From contig NZ_JAIVAE010000003.1 of NCBI RefSeq assembly GCF_020171785.1, forward strand, positions 186,001 to 250,000: a stretch of DNA of 64,000 bases, read 5' to 3'. Of this stretch, positions 16,978-25,791 are shown piece by piece. Positions within the stretch are counted from its first letter, which is position 1. Each line of letters opens with the position of its first letter. Under the pieces are notes generated by a model, which was not told the origin of the DNA, made no database searches, and saw nothing but the letters and a program-made list of their open reading frames with translations. Source of the stretch: Guptibacillus hwajinpoensis. GTDB taxonomy: Bacteria; Bacillota; Bacilli; Bacillales; Guptibacillaceae. A program made the translations under genes and the position numbers.

Positions 16978-18726
16978 CTAAACTTCATACTTCAAATTGT
17001 TGTAGCTGTGCTTCGCAATTTCCCGATTTCGTTCAAGTGAACTTCCAAAATCGTAACTTGAAAGTTCTCGAATAATTAGATTTAAAACCTCACTTTTTTC
17101 TCGAGTAGGAAGCAAACTCATGATTAATTTACGAGCTGACGCTTCCACTTGTAAGAGTGCTTCTTCAAGGAATGTTCTCGTTAATGCTGTTTTAATATGG
17201 TGATCTCTCTGTGTATGTTTTACGGCACGTAATACGGAAGATTCAGCTGCGTATAGCATGATGGCTATATTAGCAAGTTTTATCACTGATTCCTGGTGCT
17301 TCATTAGTTCCTCACCATGCTTTTCAAACGCAACTCCGACACACAATAAAAATACGTTTCGTATGCTTCTTATCGCATCTTCTTCTGTTAATGAATCTTT
17401 TCCTTTTGAAGATAACTCTCTTTTCGCTTTTTCAACAAGCTCCTCTAAAGCTACCTCGCCTTTCAACGCTTTTTTGAGTAAATTACCTGGAATCAATAAG
17501 CGATTCACTTCATTTGTTCCTTCGAATATCCGATTAATGCGTGAATCCCGGTACATTTGTTCAATTGGATATTCTTGAATAAAACCTGCGCCACCATGTA
17601 ACTGAAGTGATTCATCAACAACTTGATCCAGTGTTTCAGATCCAAAAACTTTACAAATCGCACATTCGACTGCATATTCCATCATTTGTTTCCCTACGAT
17701 TCGATGGTCCTCTTCATCGTACAAATCTTTCATCGCTTCTTCTAAAAGGGATGCTGTGCGATATTGGAGCGATTCTGAAGCGTAGATTCGAGCCATCATG
17801 ACTGCTACCTTTTCTTGAGTAGCCGTAAAACTTGCAATGGTTTGGCCGAATTGTTTGCGTTCATTTGTGTGTTGTAACGCTAAGTTTAGCGCGTGCTTTG
17901 CTCCTCCAGTACAAGCTGAGCCCAGGTTGAATCGTCCCAGATTCAGAACATTAAGTGCAATAACGTGTCCTTTTCCTACTTCTCCTAGAAGGTGATCAAT
18001 TGGAACCTGGCAATCTTCTAAAATGACCGACCGTGTGGAAGATCCTTTGATTCCCATCTTTTTTTCTTCAGGTCCTAGAGATAGCCCTGGAAAGTCCTTT
18101 TCTACAATAAACGCTGAAAAATGCTTTCCATCAATTTTGGCATAAACGATGAACGTATCAGAAAATACCGCATTCGTAATATACAACTTCGTTCCGTTTA
18201 AAATATAATGAGTGCCTTCGCTATTTAATACAGCCGTTGTTTGAGATGCTAGCGCATCAGATCCTGCATTGGGCTCCGTTAAACAATAAGCGCCCAAATA
18301 TTCACCCGAAGCCAGTTTAGGTAGGTATTTATCCTTTTGTTCATTTGATCCAAAGTGCGTGATTGGAAGCGTTGCGATACACGTATGATTGGATTGGGCA
18401 ACACCGTATCCACTCGTCCTCCCAACAACTTCTCCCACAATCCCTTTTGATATCTTATCTAGCCCAAGACCACCGTACTTTTCTGGAATACTGTGGCCAA
18501 GCAATCCAAGTTCTCCTGCTTTTTTTAATAAAGTCACTACCCTATCAAAATCTTGATTTTCAATAGTTTCTCTATGAGCTTCAACTTCCTTTGTAACAAA
18601 TTGATGAGCTGTTTTTGCGATCATCTTATGCTCATCCGTAAAATCTTCTGGTGTAAAAATATCTTCAGGAACAGAAGACTGATACAAGAAATCGGCTCCC
18701 GATCGACTAGATCTGGTTTGTGTCAT
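16978..18726 (-). CDS. Acyl-CoA dehydrogenase, FadE-like (long form)
   Basis: The 582-residue FAD enzyme introduces the alpha,beta double bond in acyl-CoA. It is longer than the usual 380 residues and resembles the Bacillus FadE/VLCAD group, with a helical C-terminal extension of about 180 residues (about 400-582). Signature blocks: GAYCLTEPNAGSDALASQTTA, GMKGSSTRSV-like KMGIKGSSTRSVILEDC, and the C-terminal IFEGTNEVNR with the motif that contacts FAD. ATG 18726 is chosen because GGAGG is seven bases upstream; it overlaps the phosphatase gene by 20 bases, so the two are coupled. Confidence 0.93.
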   Translation of the reverse strand: MTQTRSSRSGADFLYQSSVPEDIFTPEDFTDEHKMIAKTAHQFVTKEVEAHRETIENQDFDRVVTLLKKAGELGLLGHSIPEKYGGLGLDKISKGIVGEVVGRTSGYGVAQSNHTCIATLPITHFGSNEQKDKYLPKLASGEYLGAYCLTEPNAGSDALASQTTAVLNSEGTHYILNGTKLYITNAVFSDTFIVYAKIDGKHFSAFIVEKDFPGLSLGPEEKKMGIKGSSTRSVILEDCQVPIDHLLGEVGKGHVIALNVLNLGRFNLGSACTGGAKHALNLALQHTNERKQFGQTIASFTATQEKVAVMMARIYASESLQYRTASLLEEAMKDLYDEEDHRIVGKQMMEYAVECAICKVFGSETLDQVVDESLQLHGGAGFIQEYPIEQMYRDSRINRIFEGTNEVNRLLIPGNLLKKALKGEVALEELVEKAKRELSSKGKDSLTEEDAIRSIRNVFLLCVGVAFEKHGEELMKHQESVIKLANIAIMLYAAESSVLRAVKHTQRDHHIKTALTRTFLEEALLQVEASARKLIMSLLPTREKSEVLNLIIRELSSYDFGSSLERNREIAKHSYNNLKYEV

Positions 18727-19462
18727 AATGAACCTCCTCTCGAACGACTGTTTTTTGACCTTTAACGTAAGGAACAATCGAAAAAATCCCTTCTGAAGCA
18801 ACGAAACTTACTTCATCCTGAAAACCATACTTTTTAATCATTTGACCGACACGTGATGAAAGCAAAACTTCTTCTCCACCATTGACGCTGCCTGAATAAA
18901 AAGTAAGAGCAGCGCGTGCAGAATCTGTTAACTCCCATTTAGTTTCGGAAGAAAGCATTTGATCAATAAGATAGCCAGCTCCATAGAAATCTTCCAGCGC
19001 GAACTCCCCAGAAGAGCCTGAACAAACAATTACAATCGTTTCGTCAAAGTGATGATCATTGAGCTTTCTGGCAACTGCCTGACCATTAAGTAAAGAAGCA
19101 ACATACACTTGTTTAGCTTCACTTGTTCGCTTAATCGCTACCGTTCCATTCGTTGTTGATAGAATGAGCGTTTTTCCTTTGACCGATTTTTTTAATTGCA
19201 ATGGATTGGGATCAAGGAAGCCTTCTATCGTCCGACCTTCATATTCTCCTGAAAGCAAATAACTTCCTTCAGGTAACGTTTTCGCTACATGCATTGCCTC
19301 ATGTTGATCGAGAACAGGGATAACCTGTTCTGCACCAAACTCAAGTGCAGACGTAATCGTAGACGTTGCTAGCAGAATATCAAGAACAACCGCAATTTTA
19401 TCTTCACTTATTTTTGCCTGATCAATGTCTTCCTTTTTCAAAACTACATGTATTTTCCCCAT
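18707..19462 (-). CDS. 2-phosphosulfolactate phosphatase family protein (ComB-like)
   Basis: The 251-residue protein matches the ComB fold, a Mg-dependent phosphatase known in archaea for coenzyme M synthesis and found as an uncharacterised protein in Bacillus. Visible blocks are VVLDILLATSTITSALEFGA, GRTIEGFLDPNPLQL, LSTTNGTVAIKR, VCSGSSGEFALEDFYGAG and SRVGQMIKKYGFQDEV. In the first block the family usually has an Arg before ATTT; here it is Leu. No sulfolactate genes lie nearby. It sits directly behind the ACAD10/11-type kinase gene (eight-base gap) and overlaps the acyl-CoA dehydrogenase gene, so it may remove phosphate from an intermediate of this pathway. Confidence 0.85.
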   Translation of the reverse strand: MGKIHVVLKKEDIDQAKISEDKIAVVLDILLATSTITSALEFGAEQVIPVLDQHEAMHVAKTLPEGSYLLSGEYEGRTIEGFLDPNPLQLKKSVKGKTLILSTTNGTVAIKRTSEAKQVYVASLLNGQAVARKLNDHHFDETIVIVCSGSSGEFALEDFYGAGYLIDQMLSSETKWELTDSARAALTFYSGSVNGGEEVLLSSRVGQMIKKYGFQDEVSFVASEGIFSIVPYVKGQKTVVREEVHYDTNQI

Positions 19463-19470
19463 ATACTCTC

Positions 19471-20535
19471 CTAACGCTTTACTCTGGCATTGTCACGCGC
19501 GTGTGCAATTAAGCTAGCGACAAACTGATTAAGATGTCGGAACCGTTCGTCAGTTGTTTGGCCCATTTTCCATCGATAATAGATTTGTTGGCAAATGACA
19601 GCGAGCTTAAAATAGGCAAATGTTAAGTAAAAATTCATTTGCGAGACGTCCCGCCCCGATTTATTCGCATATGACTGAATAAATTCATCCCTCGACATAA
19701 AACCTGGCATGACAGTAACAGGTGCTTTCCCCATACCAGCTTTCAAAATCTCCGGGTCATCATGTTGTAACCAGTAACCCATCGCTGCCCCTAAGTCTGC
19801 AAGCGGGTCGCCTACCGTCGTCATTTCCCAATCAAATAATCCAACAATTTCACTGTAGTCATCATGAGCGAACATCGCATTGTTTAATTTGTAATCATAA
19901 TGAATCACGGTAGGACTTTGAGATTGAGGTATATTTGACGCCATCCATTTTGTAAGTTCATCAATACCTGAAAGATCGTCTGTTTTTGATCGATTGTATC
20001 GTTTAATCCAGCCGTGTACTTGCCGTTCCATAAACCCATCTGGATGCGTAACATCCGCTAAGTTCGTCTTTTTATAATCAATGCTGTGCAGGTCAACTAA
20101 CGTATCTACCATCGTTTCGGAAATGCGTCGACACAAATCTTCTGTCGGTTGTACGCCTTCAGGAAATGATGTATCAAGAACTATACCTCTTCTTCTCTCC
20201 ATAAGAAAAAATGGAACATCAAGCAAAGTCTCATTGTAGAGATACGGTTTTGGTGCTAGTGGAAAAATAGGATTTAATTCTTTTAATATTGTAAACTCTC
20301 GCTGCATGTCATGAGCTTTCGGTGCTACTGGTCCAAGTGGTGGTTTACGTAGCACCGCTTCCCAATCGCCAATTGATAGTTGATAAGTTAAATTGGAGTG
20401 CCCAGTACCGAACTGTTCAACGAGTAAAGGATCATCACTCAGATCATCAATGTTTTTCTTGATAAATTGCTCAAGTTTTTGTTTATCGAGCTCCTCTCCG
20501 TCTCGGACAGGGATCGTATCGTGTGAATAAGCCAT
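19471..20535 (-). CDS. APH-fold kinase, ACAD10/ACAD11 N-terminal type (probable 4-hydroxyacyl-CoA kinase)
   Basis: The 354-residue cytoplasmic protein has an aminoglycoside-phosphotransferase kinase fold. Visible are the nucleotide loop FGTGHSNLTYQL (about 42-53), LRKPP with the ATP Lys (about 62-66), PKAHDMQREF, the Brenner motif HYDYKLNN (H212, D214, N219) and the metal motif GLFDWE (D235). The order LRKPPxG-PKAH-REF is that of the kinase half of animal ACAD10/11 and of LvaA-type kinases, which phosphorylate the 4-hydroxyl of 4-hydroxyacyl-CoA; it is not that of antibiotic resistance enzymes. Start ATG 20535 has AGGAG eight bases upstream. The matching dehydrogenase half is encoded at 27771. 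Confidence 0.9.
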   Translation of the reverse strand: MAYSHDTIPVRDGEELDKQKLEQFIKKNIDDLSDDPLLVEQFGTGHSNLTYQLSIGDWEAVLRKPPLGPVAPKAHDMQREFTILKELNPIFPLAPKPYLYNETLLDVPFFLMERRRGIVLDTSFPEGVQPTEDLCRRISETMVDTLVDLHSIDYKKTNLADVTHPDGFMERQVHGWIKRYNRSKTDDLSGIDELTKWMASNIPQSQSPTVIHYDYKLNNAMFAHDDYSEIVGLFDWEMTTVGDPLADLGAAMGYWLQHDDPEILKAGMGKAPVTVMPGFMSRDEFIQSYANKSGRDVSQMNFYLTFAYFKLAVICQQIYYRWKMGQTTDERFRHLNQFVASLIAHARDNARVKR

Positions 20536-20587
20536 ATGCCACACTCCTGATTACATAATATTCAGTCATCAACCCTTAGAAAAAAAG

Positions 20588-20992
20588 TTAGAGGAGCTGA
20601 TAAGATTCTTCAAGTTTTAACCGTAAGTCTTCTGGGATCACTTCACTCGCTTGTTTTTTGAAATCAAAATAAACGACTGTTGCTTCTCCCTCTGCTACAA
20701 CGGTATCACTTGCTGTATCTTTTATATGATGCATAAGGGTAAAACTCTTTGTTCCAATACGTTTCACAGTCGTTTCAACTTGTAAAGACTGTTTAAAATA
20801 GGCCTGTTTCAAAAAATCGCATTTTGTAGAAACGAGAATAAACGGCCAATCGTCTGTCCCAGATCGTTTACCAAGATAATCAAAAAACTGGACTCGCGCT
20901 TCTTCTAAGTAAATAAAATAACTTGTATTATTCACATGTCCGAGCGCATCCGTCTCACAAAATCGTACTCTTACACTTGTATGCACACTCAT
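20588..20992 (-). CDS. Acyl-CoA thioesterase, hot-dog fold (4HBT/YbgC-like)
   Basis: The 134-residue protein is a single hot-dog domain. VRFCETDALGHVNNTSYFIYLEEAR carries the catalytic Asp of the 4-hydroxybenzoyl-CoA thioesterase type (D15) and the hydrophobic helix that covers the acyl chain. It hydrolyses acyl-CoA to free CoA and acid, probably as a release valve for accumulating intermediates. The start has GAGGAAG. It lies between the enoyl-CoA hydratase and kinase genes of the operon. Confidence 0.9.
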   Translation of the reverse strand: MSVHTSVRVRFCETDALGHVNNTSYFIYLEEARVQFFDYLGKRSGTDDWPFILVSTKCDFLKQAYFKQSLQVETTVKRIGTKSFTLMHHIKDTASDTVVAEGEATVVYFDFKKQASEVIPEDLRLKLEESYQLL

Positions 20993-21010
20993 TAAACTTC
21001 CTCTTTTCTA

Positions 21011-21787
21011 TTACCTGTGAGTAAAGGCAGGCTTTCTTTTTTCCATAAATGCTTGTACACCTTCTTTAATATCTTCTGTTTGAAAAACTTCTTCAAACAA
21101 TTCTGCTTCAAGTTCAACGGCAGATTCAATTGGAAGGTGCGCACCATTGTTCACTGCTTTTTTGATTCGGGATAAAGCCTGCAGAGATTGACCAGTTATT
21201 TTTGAAGCGAGTCCCTGAGCATAAGCCATGCCTTGTCCGGATGGTACCACGTGGTTTACAAGACCGTACCGATCTGCCTCTTCAGCTGAAATCGGTTCAC
21301 CTGTAAACATCATTTCTTTTGCTTTGGCTTCTCCAATAAGTCTAGGAAGACGCTGCGTTCCTCCACCACCTGGGAAAAGTCCTAACTTTATTTCAGGAAG
21401 TCCAAGCTGAGCATGTTCTTCTGCAATTCGCATATCACACGTCATTGCAAGTTCACAACCGCCACCGAATGTTAGTCCATTAAGCACAGCAATTGTTGGT
21501 TTTGGAAAATGATCTAAATAATTCAATACTTGGTGAGTTTCCATTACGATATTTTTAAAACCAGACTGTCCAATCCAATCTGGAAACTCTTTAATATCTG
21601 CACCAGCCATAAAGGCTTTGTTTCCAGCACCCGTTAAAATAACTGCGACAGCATCTTGATTCGCTTCTAACTCTGTAAAAACCTCAAAAAGTTCAGTTGA
21701 TACTTGTTTGCTCATCACATTTAAAGGGGGATTATTAATCGTAACGATAGCCGTCTTTTCATGAATGTCATACGTCACCATTTTCAT
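21011..21787 (-). CDS. Enoyl-CoA hydratase, paralogue 2
   Basis: The 258-residue crotonase-fold enzyme hydrates enoyl-CoA to 3-hydroxyacyl-CoA. Blocks: IVTINNPPLNVMS, oxyanion segment GAGNKAFMAGADIKEF (about 51-66), GLTFGGGCELAMTCDMRIAEE (about 105-125) with the first catalytic Glu in GGGCELA, and LPEIKLGLFPGGGGTQRLPRLIG with the second Glu. Both catalytic Glu are present, unlike paralogue 1. It starts one base inside the stop of the dehydrogenase gene (TAATG overlap), so the hydratase and dehydrogenase are coupled and act in sequence. Confidence 0.94.
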   Translation of the reverse strand: MKMVTYDIHEKTAIVTINNPPLNVMSKQVSTELFEVFTELEANQDAVAVILTGAGNKAFMAGADIKEFPDWIGQSGFKNIVMETHQVLNYLDHFPKPTIAVLNGLTFGGGCELAMTCDMRIAEEHAQLGLPEIKLGLFPGGGGTQRLPRLIGEAKAKEMMFTGEPISAEEADRYGLVNHVVPSGQGMAYAQGLASKITGQSLQALSRIKKAVNNGAHLPIESAVELEAELFEEVFQTEDIKEGVQAFMEKRKPAFTHR

Positions 21788-22671
21788 TAATTTTTCACTC
21801 CTTCTTTTGTATAGTCATACCAGCCTTTTCCTGTTTTTCTTCCTAATGTTCCAGCTTTCACTTTATCCTCAATGGCTTTCGAGGGCTTGTCTTCTGGATT
21901 TCCCGTTTCGTTATAACGTTGCTGCATCACGTAATACCCAACATCGATTCCAGATAGATCCATTAATTCGAATGGCCCAATCGGGTGATTTAGAGCTTTG
22001 CGACAAATCAAGTCAATATCTTGGAAATCTGCAATTCCTTCTTCGTACAGATACATCGCTTCTTTTTGCAATGCACCTAGAATCCGATTTGCAACGAATC
22101 CTGAAATTTCTTTTTTTAGTAATACCCCTGTTCGATTAATACGCTCGCAAACCGCCATCGTAAGCTGGGCCGTTTCTTCAGAAGTTTCTTCACTCATCAC
22201 CACTTCCACACAGTCCATAACTAGAGGTGGGAAGAAGAAGTGCATGTTTACGACTTTTTCTTTACGATTCGTTGCGGATGCAATTAATGAGTTCACAATT
22301 GTAGAACTATTAGTTGCTAGAATCGTATTTGGATCTGCTAATTGATCGAGCTTTTCAAACACTTCACGCTTCACATCTAATTTCTCAACTATGGCTTCAA
22401 TAATGAAGTCAGCTCTCACCGCTGCTTCTTCAAGATTTGTTGAAAATTGAAGTCTTCCAAATGCTGCTGTTTTTTGATCCTCAGTAATTTTACCTTTCTT
22501 AACCCACTTTGACATTATTCCTTCAAGCTTTTCACCTGCATCTTTTAGAGCAGCTTCATTGATATCCTGGATCATGGTTTCATACCCACCAAGTGCACAA
22601 AGCATCCCAATCTGATGGCCCATAGAGCCAGCTCCGAGTACTGTTATCGTTTTGATTTCTTCTACATTCAT
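21787..22671 (-). CDS. 3-hydroxyacyl-CoA dehydrogenase (3-hydroxybutyryl-CoA dehydrogenase type)
   Basis: The 294-residue NAD-dependent enzyme oxidises 3-hydroxyacyl-CoA to 3-ketoacyl-CoA. The Rossmann domain begins VLGAGSMGHQIGMLCA (about 11-26); the catalytic region has NSSTIVNSLIAS and HFFFPPLVMDCVEVV, and the C-terminal domain has KEISGFVANRILGALQKEA and NHPIGPFELMDLSGIDVGYYVMQ. Length is that of MmgB/PaaH single-function enzymes. It is the first gene of the largest operon; its promoter region holds a TetR-type palindrome and a cre-like site. Confidence 0.95.
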   Translation of the reverse strand: MNVEEIKTITVLGAGSMGHQIGMLCALGGYETMIQDINEAALKDAGEKLEGIMSKWVKKGKITEDQKTAAFGRLQFSTNLEEAAVRADFIIEAIVEKLDVKREVFEKLDQLADPNTILATNSSTIVNSLIASATNRKEKVVNMHFFFPPLVMDCVEVVMSEETSEETAQLTMAVCERINRTGVLLKKEISGFVANRILGALQKEAMYLYEEGIADFQDIDLICRKALNHPIGPFELMDLSGIDVGYYVMQQRYNETGNPEDKPSKAIEDKVKAGTLGRKTGKGWYDYTKEGVKN

Positions 22672-22692
22672 TCTAATTCCTCCTTAAAGTAA

Positions 22693-22704
22693 CTAACCGG
22701 TTAG
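22693..22704. promoter_or_regulatory. Probable TetR operator 1 (palindrome)
   Basis: CTAACCGGTTAG is a perfect 12-base palindrome 22 bases before the 3-hydroxyacyl-CoA dehydrogenase start. Flanks AA and GATG resemble those of the copies at 29011 and 32278. Confidence 0.75.
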
Positions 22705-22715
22705 GATGTAAAATT

Positions 22716-22729
22716 CGTAAACGCTTTCA
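22716..22729 (-). promoter_or_regulatory. cre-like site
   Basis: TGAAAGCGTTTACG on the minus strand matches the CcpA cre consensus TGWNANCGNTNWCA except for the last base. Upstream of a beta-oxidation operon, carbon catabolite repression would be expected. Confidence 0.5.
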
Positions 22730-22750
22730 TATTTCTAGTAAAAGGAAAGC

Positions 22751-23320
22751 TTATCTGCTTTCCTCAATCCCATTTAAAACCATATCAACAAAAATACTTG
22801 CTACTTCTTTATCAGACACTGGACCGTTCGGCTTGTACCACTGATAGGTCCAATTTGTAATACCTAGAATGGCAAACGTTACAATATCAATATTGAGATC
22901 TTTTCTAAACTCTCCATTTTTGACACCTTGTTTTAGTAAATCCTGAAAGTAATAGCGGATTTGATCACGCTTTGGAAGGATTTCAGCGAGATTTTCTTCT
23001 TTTAGATTCTTCATTTCTCGAAAGAAAACTCGCGCACTGTGCCCTTCTAATTCAACGTTATGGATGAGCATATACACCATATCATAGAGTTTTTCTTTAC
23101 AACTCTTAGACGCATCTTCTAAAATATCTTTCTGTTGCTTAATCATGCCATCGATATAAGAAGAATGGATGTCCATTAACAATGCTTCTTTACTCTTAAA
23201 ATAATAGTAGAACGTTCCTTTTGTTACGCCGATTGCATCCACAATATCTTGAATCGACGTTTCACTAAATCCATTTTTTTCAAATAGCTCAATACTTTTA
23301 ACAGTTAGTTTGTGTTTCAT
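22751..23320 (-). CDS. TetR-family transcriptional regulator of the catabolic cluster
   Basis: The 189-residue protein has an N-terminal TetR helix-turn-helix: GFSETSIQDIVDAIGVTKGTFYYYFKSKEALL (about 17-48), then an all-helical ligand-binding domain (about 60-189), as in FadR/FabR-like repressors that respond to acyl-CoA. It stands between the two main catabolic operons. Palindromes CTAACCGGTTAG (22693) and relatives at 29011 and 32278 lie at the promoters of the neighbouring operons and are the likely binding sites. Its own start is preceded by an ATCAAT-N4-ATTGAT inverted repeat. Acyl-CoA sensing is inferred from family and context. Confidence 0.92.
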   Translation of the reverse strand: MKHKLTVKSIELFEKNGFSETSIQDIVDAIGVTKGTFYYYFKSKEALLMDIHSSYIDGMIKQQKDILEDASKSCKEKLYDMVYMLIHNVELEGHSARVFFREMKNLKEENLAEILPKRDQIRYYFQDLLKQGVKNGEFRKDLNIDIVTFAILGITNWTYQWYKPNGPVSDKEVASIFVDMVLNGIEESR

Positions 23321-23339
23321 GCTAGTACCCTCTCAATCT

Positions 23340-23355
23340 ATCAATCTACATTGAT
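23340..23355. promoter_or_regulatory. Inverted repeat upstream of the TetR gene
   Basis: ATCAATCTACATTGAT has 6-bp perfect arms 20 bases before the TetR start. It is unlike the AACCGGTT palindromes, so it may bind another regulator or be incidental. Confidence 0.35.
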
Positions 23356-23395
23356 TAAGATTATATCATATGGAGGTTACTTCAAAGCATTTAAC

Positions 23396-25009
23396 CTATA
23401 CCTGACGTGCTTCATCACGGATGGAACGTCTTAAAATTTTCCCTACACTCGTTTTAGGAAGCTCATTACGAAATTCTATAATCTTCGGAACCTTGTAAGG
23501 CGCCATTTCATCCTGACAGTAAGAAGTAACCTCCTCCTCAGTCAAAGTTGCTCCTGGTTTCTTCACAATGACTGCCTTCACAGTCTCACCGCGATAAGGA
23601 TCTGGGACACCTACAATGACTGCCTCCATAATACTTGGATGTTCATAAAGAACCTCTTCAATATCGCGTGGGTAAATGTTGTAGCCGCTAGCAATAATTA
23701 GATCTTTCTTTCGATCAATGATGGAAACATAACCATCCGCATCCATTTTTGCGATATCTCCTGTAAACAACCATCCGTCACGCAACGTGTTCGCTGTTTC
23801 TTCTGGCAAATTCCAATACCCTTTCATCACCTGTGGCCCTTTAATAATAAGCTCACCGGATTCACCAAACGGCACCTCTATTTTCCCTTCACCTAGATCA
23901 ACAATTTTGTACTCTGTCGAAGGAAAGCCAATGCCGACACTCCCAGGCTTACGCTCACCAAAAGGTGGATTAACATGCGTCGTCGGAGAAGCTTCACTTA
24001 AGCCGTATCCTTCAAGAATTTTAGCTCCAGTTTTTCGTTCAAACTCTTTCATTAATCCAACCGGCATCGGTGCGCTTCCACTATTACACGTTCGGATGCT
24101 TCCAAGATTATACTTTTCCGCATCTGGATGATTCGTTAAAGCGACATACATTGTTGGAACACCAGGAAACATGGTTGGTTTTTGTGTTTCAATTGTACTT
24201 AATACTTCATTAACATCGAATTTAGGTAAAATGATGCTCTCTGCCCCAATTCGAATCGATAAATTCATACATGATGTCATTCCAAAAACGTGAAACAAAG
24301 GAATAACGGTTAAACATTTTTCTTCACCAAACGTGAATTCATCTTTAAAGAATTCGAGACATTGCTCAACATTTGCAATCAAATTACGGTGAGTTAGCAT
24401 AGCTCCTTTCGATCTTCCAGTCGTTCCGCCTGTGTACTGCAGAACAGCAATCTCTTCTTTAGGATCGATTGAAACTTCTTTTAACGTCATAGACGTACTT
24501 TGCATAAATTCATCGAAAGTAAAATCAGGAGCGAAATTCGCTTCAGAAGGCTGAAGAGAAACAACAATTACATTCTTCACGTTTGTTTCGTTCTGTATGG
24601 CTTTCAACCTTGGGTAAAGAGCATCATAGATAACGATCGTTTCTGCTCCAGAATCAGCTAATATGTACTGAAGTTCACGTTCTACAAGCATCGGATTGAT
24701 CTGGGTAATCGTACCTCCCGCTTTTAACACCCCATAATAACTAATCGCAAACTGAGGACAATTTGGTAACATAAGAGCAACGCGATCCTTTGGTTGCATT
24801 TCACAAGTATGCTGAAGGGCTGATCCGAAAAGGGATGAAAGATGTCCAAGTTCTTGATACGTTATTTTTTTATGATAAAAAGAGAGTGCGACCTGATCTG
24901 GATAGTCTTTTACTGTTTTCGATAACATGTCTTGTAGCGATACATTCGGGATATCAATTGTACTAGAAATGGAGTCAGGGTAATGCTTTGTCCAACTTTT
25001 TTCGTTCAT
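23396..25009 (-). CDS. AMP-forming long-chain acyl-CoA ligase (paralogue 2)
   Basis: The 537-residue ANL enzyme activates fatty acids to acyl-CoA. P-loop YTGGTTGRSKGAML (about 192-205), EGYGLSEASP (about 332-341), WLFTGDIAKMDADGYVSIIDRKKDLIIASGYNIYPRDIEEVL (about 412-453; the FACS signature) and catalytic Lys in SVGKILRRSIRDEA. GGTTG with a second Gly and the long FACS signature fit fatty acyl-CoA ligase LcfA/LcfB better than the other two ligases in the cluster. It is the last gene of the operon that starts at 28979; start ATG has GGAGGTG upstream. Confidence 0.94.
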   Translation of the reverse strand: MNEKSWTKHYPDSISSTIDIPNVSLQDMLSKTVKDYPDQVALSFYHKKITYQELGHLSSLFGSALQHTCEMQPKDRVALMLPNCPQFAISYYGVLKAGGTITQINPMLVERELQYILADSGAETIVIYDALYPRLKAIQNETNVKNVIVVSLQPSEANFAPDFTFDEFMQSTSMTLKEVSIDPKEEIAVLQYTGGTTGRSKGAMLTHRNLIANVEQCLEFFKDEFTFGEEKCLTVIPLFHVFGMTSCMNLSIRIGAESIILPKFDVNEVLSTIETQKPTMFPGVPTMYVALTNHPDAEKYNLGSIRTCNSGSAPMPVGLMKEFERKTGAKILEGYGLSEASPTTHVNPPFGERKPGSVGIGFPSTEYKIVDLGEGKIEVPFGESGELIIKGPQVMKGYWNLPEETANTLRDGWLFTGDIAKMDADGYVSIIDRKKDLIIASGYNIYPRDIEEVLYEHPSIMEAVIVGVPDPYRGETVKAVIVKKPGATLTEEEVTSYCQDEMAPYKVPKIIEFRNELPKTSVGKILRRSIRDEARQV

Positions 25010-25027
25010 GCTTGCACCTCCGAGTAA

Positions 25028-25780
25028 TTAAAACGTTAATCCGCCTCCGTCAACAAGAAGACTTGTTCCTGTAACGTAAGAAGCTTCATCCGAGACTAGG
25101 AATAACACGGCGTTTGCAATTTCCTCTGGTTGTCCTACCCTTTTAAGCGCATTGGCTTTTGAAATAATGGGCCATTTACGTTCATCTTCTCTCCATGGTG
25201 TCACAATGTTTGTATCAATTACTCCAGGACAAACGGCATTCACTCGAATATTCTTGCTTCCGTATTCGAGTGCAGCATTTTTTGTTAATGTAATAACCCC
25301 ACCTTTGGATGCGTTATAAGGGGCCATATATTTTTTCCCTTTAAAACCCAATAGACTTGAAGTGTTAACGATGGCGCCACCATTTCTCTTTTCCATCAAT
25401 GGAATACTAAATTTCATTCCAAGGAAAACACCCTTCAAATTTATCGACACTACACGGTCCCATTCCTCAACAGGAACCTCCGCTAATTTCACTTCTTCGT
25501 TACTAACACCTGCATTATTAAAAAGAATGTCGAGGCCACCATAGTGCTGTTCACACTCTTCTACAAGCGCTTTCATTTCTCCTTCATTTGCCGTGTCCGT
25601 TTTTACAAATATAGCATCTCCACCCATTTTACGAACTTGTTCGACAGTTTCTTCACCAGATTCTGCGTGAATATCAGAGACGACTACTTTTGCCCCTTCA
25701 TCAGCAAAGCGAAGTGCGGTTGCTCGACCGATTCCTCCACCGCCTCCAGTTACAATTGCAACTTTATCCTGCAGCCTCAT
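25028..25780 (-). CDS. Short-chain dehydrogenase/reductase, paralogue 2
   Basis: The 250-residue SDR begins MRLQDKVAIVTGGGGGIGRATALRFADEGAKVVVSD; Asp after the second strand favours NAD. It has NNAGVSNEE, the Ser in NTSSLLGFKGKKYMAPYNASKGG with catalytic YxxxK, and VCPGVIDTNIV. The start ATG 25780 has AAGGAGG upstream; the longer open frame would overlap the thiolase gene and add 20 basic residues. It lies between thiolase and CoA ligase genes. Likely substrate is a hydroxyacyl-CoA or hydroxy acid of the pathway. Confidence 0.9.
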   Translation of the reverse strand: MRLQDKVAIVTGGGGGIGRATALRFADEGAKVVVSDIHAESGEETVEQVRKMGGDAIFVKTDTANEGEMKALVEECEQHYGGLDILFNNAGVSNEEVKLAEVPVEEWDRVVSINLKGVFLGMKFSIPLMEKRNGGAIVNTSSLLGFKGKKYMAPYNASKGGVITLTKNAALEYGSKNIRVNAVCPGVIDTNIVTPWREDERKWPIISKANALKRVGQPEEIANAVLFLVSDEASYVTGTSLLVDGGGLTF

Positions 25781-25791
25781 TTCATCCCTCC

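Noticed and set aside
18707-19462. Coenzyme M biosynthesis
   Set aside because: Only the phosphatase is present; no ComA, ComC or sulfolactate genes.
19471-20535. Aminoglycoside phosphotransferase (antibiotic resistance) reading of the APH-fold gene
   Set aside because: LRKPP, PKAH and the surrounding catabolic genes fit the ACAD10/11 kinase type, not resistance enzymes.
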